From the NCBI GenBank assembly GCA_029747015.1, contig JAKOGI010000002.1, forward strand, positions 1,469,001-1,533,000: a stretch of DNA of 64,000 nucleotides. Reading direction: 5' to 3'. The position numbers and the translations under genes were made by a program. Below are positions 12,002 through 21,101 of the stretch, in pieces. Position 1 is the stretch's first letter; every line of letters starts with the position of its first letter. This stretch comes from Carnegiea gigantea. Lineage: Eukaryota; Streptophyta; Magnoliopsida; Caryophyllales; Cactaceae. The notes beneath the pieces were generated by a model, which saw nothing but the letters and a program-made list of their open reading frames with translations, was not told the DNA's origin and did not search any database.

Positions 12002-13780
12002 ATGATGATTAAAACCAAGTACTTTTCTTCCTCCATTTCGGTATCTTTTGCCTCTGTTTTCCTGTTCAGTGCCCTGTTTGCTGCTTGTTGCTTCACTTTC
12101 CTCTACCTTCAACCCTTACAGCAAGATAATGGCAGTGATGATCGTATTCATGATATCAGGCTCGTCAATTCACCACCATCTTCGAATCGAAGGACGAAGA
12201 TGGATGAGAAGTTGGCAATCTCGCCTGCTCCGATGCTGAAGGTTGAAGATCTTGTCAACCCCAGATCACCAGAAGATGAAGATGGTGGTGGTGGGTTAGT
12301 TGAGGAGCTTATAGTCAAGTCAAATGATCCAAACCTGACGAAGATGGAGGTTGAAAATGTCAATTCCACTGCTGATCCAACAAAGATGGTTGAAGATGGC
12401 AATCAGGGGCTTACTGATCATAAGCAGGCGGTCAACTCAGATGCTCCTGTGAATTCAGTAGCTCCGACAACAATGGTGGAAGGTGGTAATCAGGGGCCTA
12501 TTGATCAGCAGGAAGTCAACTCAGATACAACAACAACAACAACAACCAGTGTGGGTCCCACTTTGACGGGGTCTGCGAAGCAGGTCAATTCAGAGGCCTC
12601 TGTGAATTTAGTAGGTCGGACAACAATGGTGGAAGATGGTAATCAACGACCCATTGAGCAAGGGGTCGAGATACCGAACTCGAGTGGTGCCGATCCATTG
12701 ATGAAGAAAGAGGCAGATGGGCATGGAGAAGATGTTGAATCTACCCCAGCTAGTGATAAAGATCTTTTCACACCTCCATTCAATGTCTCGGTTGGCGAAA
12801 GGATCGCATGGTTCAAGGAGAGGGTTCCGAGGATGAAGGTATTTGAGTCGACCAAAAGGACAAGAGTTTTCGATCAGAGGATTAAGGAGTTCTTCAAGGG
12901 CTGTAAGGTGAGGTTCTTCATGACATGGATCTCTCCCTCTCGCCTGTTTGGCAAGAGGGAGATGTTTTCTCTCGAGAGTGTCTTCAAGGCGCACCCTAAA
13001 GGCTGCGTTGTCATAGTCTCTAAGAGCATGGACTCCAAAAGAGGAAGAGACTTGCTCAAACCCCTGGTCGAACAAGGGTACAAGGTCCTCCCTGTGGCTC
13101 CGGACTTGTCCCTTCTTTTTAGTGACACCCGGGCTGGGCCCTGGCTAGAAGGGCTCAAGGCCGGGCAGTTTGACCCTGGGATGATCCCCATCACCCAAAA
13201 CCTCTCCAACCTCCTCCGCATCGTGCTCCTACACAAGTACGGAGGCATATACTTAGATGCCGATGTATTAGTCCTTAAGGATCTCTCAGGGTTGAAAAAT
13301 TGCGTCGGAATACAAACCGTGGACGAACGAGCCAGGATTTGGACATCCTTGAACAACGCGGTGATGATCTTTGACCAAAAACACCCTCTCTTGCTCAAGC
13401 TCATAGAGGAATTCACAACTCACTTTGATGGGAATGCATGGGGGCATAACGGTCCCTACATGGTAAGTAGGGTCGTCATGAAGGTTGCCTTTAACGATCC
13501 GGCGTACGACTTCAATATCATGTCTCCGACCGCCTTCTATCCGGTGGATTGGTTTCGGATTCCGAAGTATTTCCGACGACCTAAGAATGCGAATGAGACA
13601 CAATGGACGTACGACGAGGATTACCAACTCAAACAACGCTCATATGCCATTCATCTATGGAACCACGTTAGTAGCAGGTTGAGAATTGAAGAGCAGAGTC
13701 TCATTGGAAGAATCATCTCTGATCATTGTATCATATGCAAAGACATATACGACATAAATCCAACTTCAACTTCTTCATAA
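12002..13780 (+). CDS. Golgi-type alpha-1,4-glycosyltransferase-like protein (GT32, DXD)
   Basis: Intronless 592-residue frame. After a short basic start (MMIKTKYF) comes one hydrophobic segment (about residues 13-37), fitting a type II membrane anchor. A long acidic, Ser/Thr-rich stem (about 40-250) has three imperfect copies of a (T/K)MVE(D/G)GNQ motif, starting at residues 127, 157 and 207. The catalytic part (about 260-590) has the sugar-binding DXD motif at D419-A420-D421 within GGIYLDADVLVLKDL, then NNAVM and WGHNGPYM. The C-terminal block containing HLWNHVSS fits the alpha-1,4-glycosyltransferase (Gb3-synthase-like) region. Plant members are predicted Golgi enzymes with largely unknown acceptors, and the sugar donor cannot be told here. 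ATG codons at 12002 and 12005 are both possible starts. The stem is unusually long and repetitive for the family. Confidence 0.9.
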   Translation: MMIKTKYFSSSISVSFASVFLFSALFAACCFTFLYLQPLQQDNGSDDRIHDIRLVNSPPSSNRRTKMDEKLAISPAPMLKVEDLVNPRSPEDEDGGGGLVEELIVKSNDPNLTKMEVENVNSTADPTKMVEDGNQGLTDHKQAVNSDAPVNSVAPTTMVEGGNQGPIDQQEVNSDTTTTTTTSVGPTLTGSAKQVNSEASVNLVGRTTMVEDGNQRPIEQGVEIPNSSGADPLMKKEADGHGEDVESTPASDKDLFTPPFNVSVGERIAWFKERVPRMKVFESTKRTRVFDQRIKEFFKGCKVRFFMTWISPSRLFGKREMFSLESVFKAHPKGCVVIVSKSMDSKRGRDLLKPLVEQGYKVLPVAPDLSLLFSDTRAGPWLEGLKAGQFDPGMIPITQNLSNLLRIVLLHKYGGIYLDADVLVLKDLSGLKNCVGIQTVDERARIWTSLNNAVMIFDQKHPLLLKLIEEFTTHFDGNAWGHNGPYMVSRVVMKVAFNDPAYDFNIMSPTAFYPVDWFRIPKYFRRPKNANETQWTYDEDYQLKQRSYAIHLWNHVSSRLRIEEQSLIGRIISDHCIICKDIYDINPTSTSS

Positions 13781-15719
13781 CATTTTTTTCATTCATCTTT
13801 TAGTAACTTGAGTTTTTTTTTTTTTTTTTTTTTTGGGTCATCGTTCCCTGCAGTAATCATGAATAGTTGGGGACGATATATCTTCTTGAAATTGGTTAAT
13901 TCGTCATTTTTGTTGATGATGATTTTCACGAGAAATAATATTAGTATTGTCGCCATGCAAGGACAAATACAAAAGTATTCTAATTCGCCCGTCTTTTTAG
14001 AAAAGGTTTGTTCTCTTTTTTGAGGTTTCTTGTGTATGTTCAATCTGGTTTTCACTACTATGAATTATATAATAGACTTCTACAGAATCTTTAATTTAGA
14101 TCATTGATCAGAGCTCACATGTTGTATATAACTACTACATATACGTATATGCTTTATTTTATTTTGCTTGTTTAATTATGTATTACAATAAACAGAATGC
14201 ATGTGCCATGATCTGATAATCTCTAGGCCATCGAGATCAAATGAGGTGAGGATAAATAAAGTTGATTCCCAAACAGCAGTTTTATATTTTTCAGATTTTT
14301 TTTTAAAAAAAGTGCTTTATCTTCAAGTTTTATCTTCTTCCTTTTGTTTTCTTGACTTCTTCAAAGTTTCCAATAAATTTTTGAATTTGAATGTGAGTTG
14401 TGCTAATGTCCATAAAGAATCAGCCATTATCTAAGGCAGGAGACTAAAAAGGGGGGAGAAGAAGAAGAATTGAAGCAATGAGAGCTGTTTTTTACTTTTT
14501 GTTTTTTTAATCAGATAATGTAAAATTAAAGATTGATATAAATTCTATTTAAGCAGACATTTTTAGTACAATTTCTAAACATTAGACCAATTAAAGTTTT
14601 AAAAAATCATAACCATATCCAACACAATAAAGGTGCTAGACCTACATAACTTTATAATTAATAATTATCAATTGAGGCTGGAGAACTCACCAAAGGACAT
14701 TAACTAAAACTGAAGTTCTATATCTTTAAAATGTGGTTAATCAGTAACGATATACATGCATATTAATATGAGTTTTGCACTTTTTTTTGAAACGATAGGC
14801 AACTTCCTAAATATCATCACTTTTAGATAAATTGAACTTTTTTTTAATAAATAAACGATAATTCATTGATTAAAAGTCATACGGTCCGTACTTACAAAAG
14901 ATATCAAATTCAAGCGAATGTAGATCTAAAATAACCAAAAAAATCTCTCCTTTAAGAAAACTAATTGATAACATACTGATCGTTCGTATTCCATTCACTC
15001 GGTATTTCTTAATGCAGCCTTTAGGAAGGAAAGATTATGACCAAAACTATACTAAATTTGCAGAACTGTTCATTTTAAATCTTCTTTTTCTTTTGGGACT
15101 TTATGAACCTTTTTTTTTTTTTTTCTGGGGTAGTACAAAGGATAATTCAACTTATGATTAGAAAAGATTTATGACCAAAAGTGCCAAGTTGTTATAGTTC
15201 AAACTCAGAAACAAGAAAGTTCATAGAGTCCAAAAAAAAGAACACAAAGTAAAGCCGCCGGACAAAATGAACAGTAATAGTTTCCACACATTGAAAAATT
15301 TGAAAGATCCAAAATTATGTTTGATTTGGCTTTTTGCATTGCCTTGTTCAAAGCTCCGACCAATATGCAAGACAGAGTGGGCCTTCATAAGGACGTACAG
15401 CATGTCGATTTCGTATGGAACATGAAGAGCATCACAATTATGCTATTAGACTGTAGTCCAATTCAATTTGTATAATATAATATAGTTAATTTCCGGAATA
15501 TATATCTATACGCGACCCAATTCAGATATGACCCCGTTTAAATGATACATATTTTATACATATATCACTATCTGTACTGTGAAACGAGAAATAACGAAAA
15601 AAAAGCTTGGTAAAATAAGGGGTTGGGGAGGGGAACTGCCCTCTCCAGTCTCCCCCGCGTACAGAGAGAGAAAGGGAGGTTGGTGGGGACCTGGCCAAGA
15701 AATTGAACAATAAAACGCA
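13781..15719. other. intergenic region, no gene seen
   Basis: AT-rich spacer between the glycosyltransferase gene and the first tRNA-Glu. It has a T-run of about 19 at 13815-13833 and other homopolymer runs. I found no gene-like frames, RNA genes or bounded mobile elements. Confidence 0.6.
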
Positions 15720-15791
15720 TTCCGTTGCCGGGAATCGAACCCGGGTCTCCTGGGTGAAAGCCAGACATCCTGACCGCTGGACGACAACGGA
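15720..15791 (-). tRNA. tRNA-Glu(UUC): tRNA-Glu (anticodon UUC), copy 1
   Basis: The complement folds as a 72-nt tRNA. The acceptor TCCGTTG pairs with CAACGGA, followed by discriminator A. The anticodon loop is CTTTCAC with TTC, and the T-arm has GGTTCGATTCC (B box). A14 and the D-arm G residues are present, and there is no intron. A short run of four T follows on the minus strand, fitting Pol III termination. This is the best-preserved member of a three-copy array. Confidence 0.95.
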
Positions 15792-16942
15792 TTCGACGCT
15801 GTTTTAGTTCCCAGGAAAAGTATCGAATTATGCAGAAACTTTTTAAAGATTGTTTTTTAGTATTTTAGGGTTTGTTGCTTGCAAAAGCTGAGTATTCTAA
15901 TTCGCTTGGTAATATATACTTTTGTTTTGTTGAGAGAGAGTGTTAACACAGCAACATAGCCATCTTAATCGTTGGATCGGATGACAAAAGATTTGATGTC
16001 AACTTAGTCCATTGAATATGTTGTAGCAAGGATTCGAAGAGGCACAGGACTCCAAAACTATCATAGATGTTGTTGAGCTAATAATATTGAAAACTTGAGC
16101 AGAAAAATCTTATTGCATAGAAGAAAATTGCTCACAGAACTATCTCAAATGTTTGACTTCAAGGATACGATAAACTCTTCAACATTGTAACCCGTAGGCA
16201 TTAAGTATCTAAATTGATCCCATTATGTTGACACTACAGACCCATTTGTTCGCTGGCCCTTTTAAAATTGGTGGAAACCAACCCTCCGTATAAAATTAGT
16301 CGGCCTCAAAAGAATTAATTCTTTTTAATTAACAAATGCTAAAGATGGTATCCGAAAATCATTAGTATATGATTTCCCTTGTACAAAAGTAAGCAGAAAA
16401 TATTTAAAATTGAACATCAAATTCACAAAAAATGGTTTTAATTTGACATAATATCTATACTAGAATATATAACTAATACCCAATTTAGATTCAAACTTTT
16501 TTCTGATAGAAAATTTAGATTCAAACTTAACTAAAGCATATGAATTTCTAGACTTTTCCTCAAATTGTAATTGATCAAATCCAATTTAGATGTATATACT
16601 TGATCTACAATCAATTTGTACATCCAATATAAATCGCTTTGTTTTGAATGAATGATGTACTAGCTTATATCCTCTAAGTTTAAGATTAATAGACGATATA
16701 GGGATATAAAATTACATCAATACAGATAATACTTTTACTAGGTCCCCCCCCCCCCCAAAAAAAAGAATTGTCTTCAAGAATCGAATAATTTCCTACAGAA
16801 ATAGCATTAATTGGACCAATTAATCAACAGCTGCTTTAAAAAATAAAAATAAGAGCGAGATCATGAAAGGAAAAAAAAAAAAAAAAGAATCAAACCCTTC
16901 AGCTGTCTAGATAACCATAAAAACTGAAATTAAAACAAAAGT

Positions 16943-17014
16943 TTCCGTTGCCGGGAATCGAACCCGGGTCTCCTGGGTGAAAGCCAGATATCCTAACCGC
17001 GGGACGACAACGGA
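16943..17014 (-). tRNA. tRNA-Glu(UUC): tRNA-Glu (anticodon UUC), copy 2, altered D-loop
   Basis: Same length, acceptor stem, anticodon and T-arm as copy 1. In the D region it reads GTCCCGCGG where copy 1 reads GTCCAGCGG, so the near-invariant A14 is C. That should remove the U8-A14 tertiary pair and also changes the A box. A minus-strand T-run follows the gene. It may be transcribed, but function is doubtful. Confidence 0.8.
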
Positions 17015-18064
17015 CTTCATGCTGCTGTGTGCTTTATAATCACATAGGCTATCTAGCGTCCTAAATATAAAGTTCATCAATGCTTCAGAAAATCTGGACG
17101 GCTTTCCTAAACTGTGTACCTGACATGTGTATGCAGTCGGTCTTTTGTGAGTCGGTCTTATAAAAGATTATTGTAAGATGTAATCATTAAGTTAACATTC
17201 AACCAACTTTATAATTAATTTTCATTGCATGCCACATCGTCATAGCTGATAATTATTTATTATAAGATTGTCTCATATTATAAGAATAGTACATATGTTG
17301 TGTAATTAGTTTTTTATGATCTACTTGCACCAATGATGTTGTATATCTAACTTAACTCAAAATTGAAGTAAGTGAATGTATAACTATTTTTAAGTGGGAA
17401 AAAGAGTTTTATAGCATAGAAGAAATTAAATTGCTCAAGAATATTATCTGTAAGAGTTGAGTCTAAAATCAAGCTCATGACTAGTCCTCTCGAAAGCAAT
17501 TAAGATTTAAAGTACATTGATTATTGTCGCGATCAGCATCTCCCCCCTCCCCCACCAAATTTTAATTATATATATCACAATTGACACAAACTAATTTCTT
17601 AACCTCAACCTTAACCTTCTGCGATAAAAAAACAATTAATTAGGCCAAAGATTTTGGAGGACTTCTCAATCAAAATATAATAATAATGCATATATGCCAT
17701 GTTCTTCTTACCAAAGCGCTACATAGATTATATGTGCAATTGTGTAAAATTACATAGATTATATGAAAAAAGTTGAACTCAAAATATAATGTAACTAAGG
17801 CCTTCATCTTAATCACTCGACTAAGATCTCATTAACAGTAAAGTTACCAGCCACTAGTATAGATTTAAATCAAATAATCTCATAACTAGATTGGTCCAAA
17901 AAGCATAATTTTTAATCCTCATTCGTCAATAATGGAATAATTTCCTGCAGTAATAGCATTAACCGAGCCAATTCCTTATTAAGGGAGAAATCAAAGGGCC
18001 AAGAGTCGTTCACTCTGAACGAAAAATACCACCCCGCAAACTGATCAAAATGACAAAAATCAAT

Positions 18065-18136
18065 TTCCATTGCAGGGAATTGAACTTGGGTCTCCTGAGT
18101 GAAAGCCAAACATCCTAGCCGCCGGACAACAACGAA
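18065..18136 (-). pseudogene. tRNA-Glu pseudogene, copy 3
   Basis: About 80% identical to copies 1 and 2 over the full 72 nt and still showing CTTTCAC in the anticodon loop. It has G at position 14, G-T wobbles in the acceptor stem, mismatches in the T-stem (CCAAG against CCCTG) and a weakened B box (GTTCAATTCC). It is best read as the decayed third member of the array. Confidence 0.85.
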
Positions 18137-18788
18137 TATGTTGCCCGGCATAGTGTCTTTGTAGGAGTTACATAACACGCAGTACATGTCAAAAATAGGT
18201 TTTGAGTACTAAAAACCTCAATTTGAATGGCTCTGCAAACTCAGAGCCTATACACATGCATATAAGTGTCTTCATTAAAAGTAGCTATTTTAGTAGGGCT
18301 TATTTATTTAGTAAGCGATTAGGCATTAGCGATAAGTTATTAGTGGTTAGTTAATAGTTAACAGCTTAAAATAAATAGTGTTAAGCAAATTTTGCAGCAC
18401 AAGTAATTAACTAGTTAATATGGAATGACGTAAAAGGATATGTTGCTATTTATAATTAATGGAGGGAAAAAATCTTATAGCATGCAGAAAAAATAGTTAG
18501 GCTATATTATATTGAAATCTGAATCTAATGGCCGGTGAGCTCTTAAGTCTCAATTCTCTGACGAGCATTAAGATTATAAATTGATTAAGTGCTACCCAAC
18601 CCCCGTCTCCCCCTTCCCCTCCATCAAGCATGGATATGTACTCGATCATGAGTACCTTGGAAATTAATCAGCATAATGATCCTTGGAAATTAATCAGCAT
18701 CTTATGCACATGCTGCATCACTTGGTCTATGACTGTGAGATTTAACTCTCGAACTTTCTGGGCGTTTTTATCGCACCCTCTTCCGTCT
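18137..18788. other. spacer between the tRNA array and the FCP1-like gene
   Basis: AT-rich sequence with no gene. It contains a weak third copy of the duplicated flank (near 18479) and a direct repeat of CCTTGGAAATTAATCAGCAT at 18655 and 18681. It should hold the 3' end of the FCP1-like transcript. Confidence 0.5.
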
Positions 18789-19754
18789 TCATAGTTTGAT
18801 ATCGCAATCATCTTGACGTTTGCGCTTTCCATCTCTGCTAATTGAGTTCATCTGGAGCCTTTTGAGCACTTCTCTCACATCACCATAATTTTCTAACTCG
18901 CAATCATTACCATAAAAGCCATTGTAGACCTCTGTAAGTGTTCTTAAAACCCTAATAAACTCCTCATCCTCCTCGTCCTCATCATCAGTAATTCGAGAGG
19001 CCGATTTTACCTCACCCAATAAGTCGAGATCAACTTGTGGGGTGTCATTCCTTATAAAAAAGTTATAGGGTGCGATCTTAATAAGGTTGTCCTTATGGTT
19101 ATGACGCCAAACCTCTTCAGTATCGTCCACTATCAACACAACTCTCTCATGTGCAAGAACTACATCCAACGTCTTTTGCTTGGGCATCAAGCAATCTTCC
19201 CTAGATATGAGCCTCCCTCCAAAGAGGAACCCTTCCGGATCAAGTAGGTCAGCCATTTCCCGAGCATACCACCACACCCCCATGGTAAAAATCGACAGAT
19301 CGAACATGGCCCTCACCTTTTCGAGGAACTCGCGGGCCCCAGGCCGGAGTTTGACTACCCGGTCACCATCAGAAGCCCGGAATAATGACCCCTTGGTTTT
19401 GAGATGTTGTGCTTGTTCTAGGGTTAGGTTATCTAGCAAGGTGGAGTGCAGTAGCGTGTGGTCCAAGTCAAGCACTAAGTGGAGCTTCTTGCGGCGGATG
19501 AGCGCCCGCAGATTGGCGTCACGGAGGCGGGTGATCTCGGGCACGGTCAGGCTCAATCCGGGTTCAATGTAGGCGAAGGGTATTGTGGGCGGGTCACCAC
19601 ATTCGGGCTTGGGCTTGTTGCAAACAATGCATACGGATTCAGTAAATCCGGGATGTGGGCATGGTAAAGCCGGAGCCAGTACCAAGGAAGGACAAATAGC
19701 CTTCTCAAATAGAAAATCCATACCTGTAGCATCCTCAACATACACTTGAATCAT
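18789..19754 (-). CDS. FCP1-like (HAD superfamily) phosphatase lacking a BRCT domain
   Basis: Intronless 321-residue protein. The HAD/FCP1 catalytic loop LVLDLDHTLLHS holds D96, D98 and T100. It is followed by KLRPGAREFL, SIFTMGVWWYAREMADLLDP and the second acidic motif VLIVDDTEEVW (D210-D211). A Cys-bearing N-terminal segment (CPHPGFTESVCIVCNKPKPE, residues 32-51) resembles the region before the catalytic domain in plant CPL4/CPL5-type proteins. Known relatives dephosphorylate the RNA polymerase II C-terminal repeat. The frame ends about 60 residues after the catalytic domain in an acidic (DDEDEEDEE) and then basic tail (GKRKRQ) without the BRCT domain of full FCP1/CPL3/CPL4. The basic tail could be a nuclear localisation signal. 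The intronless form suggests a retrocopy-derived or lineage-expanded short paralogue, but all catalytic residues are intact. Confidence 0.88.
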   Translation of the reverse strand: MIQVYVEDATGMDFLFEKAICPSLVLAPALPCPHPGFTESVCIVCNKPKPECGDPPTIPFAYIEPGLSLTVPEITRLRDANLRALIRRKKLHLVLDLDHTLLHSTLLDNLTLEQAQHLKTKGSLFRASDGDRVVKLRPGAREFLEKVRAMFDLSIFTMGVWWYAREMADLLDPEGFLFGGRLISREDCLMPKQKTLDVVLAHERVVLIVDDTEEVWRHNHKDNLIKIAPYNFFIRNDTPQVDLDLLGEVKSASRITDDEDEEDEEFIRVLRTLTEVYNGFYGNDCELENYGDVREVLKRLQMNSISRDGKRKRQDDCDIKL

Positions 19755-21101
19755 GATCGATCAAGAGCCTAAAGAAGAGCAAATCCAAGGTAGAAGGGAT
19801 ATACTTTTTTTGGGGATCACCGAGGAGTAGGGAAAAATACGAGGAGACGCTTAGAATAATGGATGATGATCTATTCCGTTGTATTTATATTGTACAGTAT
19901 CACCTTAATTACAAGGGAAACCTTGCCAAATAAGTTTAGCCCTCTTGCCGCTTTTTCCCTTCCTTTGGCGCTTTGTTTTTTCTTTTCTTTTTTTTGTTTG
20001 GGGGGGGGGTGGTTTCCTACCTACTATCAAACCGATTCATACGGATTCAGCTATTGGGCTCGACTTGGGGAAATTTTTGAGATATGAAAAGTCTAGTAGT
20101 CTAATTTGGGAATTTTTAGAGCTAAAGCTAGTAGATTCATCGGCAAAAATTGTCAGTGATTTGATACTTATCTTTTCTGGGGATAGACATATAGATTTGA
20201 TACTAATTAACTAGACATGGAAACAATTTTTTTAAAAACATGTGCCCTAAAATAGAAAATTTTCAAGAACAAATATTAATAATTTAGTAATTATAGATCC
20301 TTTATCGTATAAATTAAGGTCATTCAATACATGTATATAAAATATATTTTTGCTTTTTTATTAAAAGGGTATCATCACCCTTTTGAACCACTAGCATTTT
20401 TTTTAAAAATTAAGGGTAATATTGAAGTAACACGGGCTACTATCTACAAAGCCCGTGGGAGTAGTACAGCAGGAGGAAAAGGCAGGACAAGCCCTGTCTA
20501 AACCCGAGTCCAATAGATCTTGTTACATGCATATGCAAGATTGCAAGTGAACCAAAATAACAATCACTTTAGGTATTTCACAGGTGGATATGCGTTATAA
20601 CGTGTGGGATGGAACGCATACTTGATGCTATTGAGTTACGGCTTCCTGAGGCAAAACCAGTATATATTCATTGGTTCATGTTAACTGAACCAACTACTGT
20701 TGCAAAGGCAAATTTGAGGAACGAGAATCTGAGGTGGGCCAACACAAAACAACCCAACTTGACTCCTTTCGGAGCATCCAAGCCCAACCAAACGCTTGGG
20801 CCCATTTCTGGGTGAAGCCGAAGACAGGGCACCCCATCTTTCCAAAACGACCCCTGATGTGAACGTTCTTTGACGACCAAGTCCAATACAGCTCCAACGG
20901 CTACTTTCAGAACCCCTTTTCTTTTTTTTAAAAAAAAAAAAATAGGGACTGCTCCTACTCAGCTTCCTGCGTTGTTAAAACACTCCCGTTCATCACTCAC
21001 TCACTCACTCAATCCTAACGGTCTCCTTTTCTCTCTACTCGCATTCTCTGCAACCGCTCCAAATTGACGCTCCCTGTAATCGATTGATCGGAGGATAATC
21101 A
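19755..21101. other. divergent intergenic region between FCP1-like and TPX2-motif genes
   Basis: This spacer should hold the promoters of two divergently transcribed genes. It contains a T-run/G-run tract at about 19987-20009, AT-rich sequence and a more GC-balanced stretch (20590-20900) with no convincing frame. CACTCACTCACTCACTCA lies just upstream of the TPX2-motif gene, probably in its promoter or 5' leader. Confidence 0.5.

Larger units (their letters stand above)
16050..18136. repeat. tandem duplicated segments carrying tRNA-Glu copies
   Basis: tRNA-Glu copies recur at spacings of about 1.22 and 1.12 kb, and flanking DNA is also related. GAATAATTTCCT(A/G)CAG with ATAGCATTAA and CCAATT occurs at about 16782-16822 and again at about 17934-17972. 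AGCATAGAAGAAA occurs near 16116 and 17413, with a weaker form near 18479. The array therefore arose by segmental tandem duplication, not by separate insertions. Boundaries are blurred by divergence and indels. Confidence 0.7.

Noticed and set aside
12608..13636. Long minus-strand frames opposite the glycosyltransferase
   Set aside because: They mirror the real coding strand's codon pattern, have no motifs, and overlap a clear GT32 domain.
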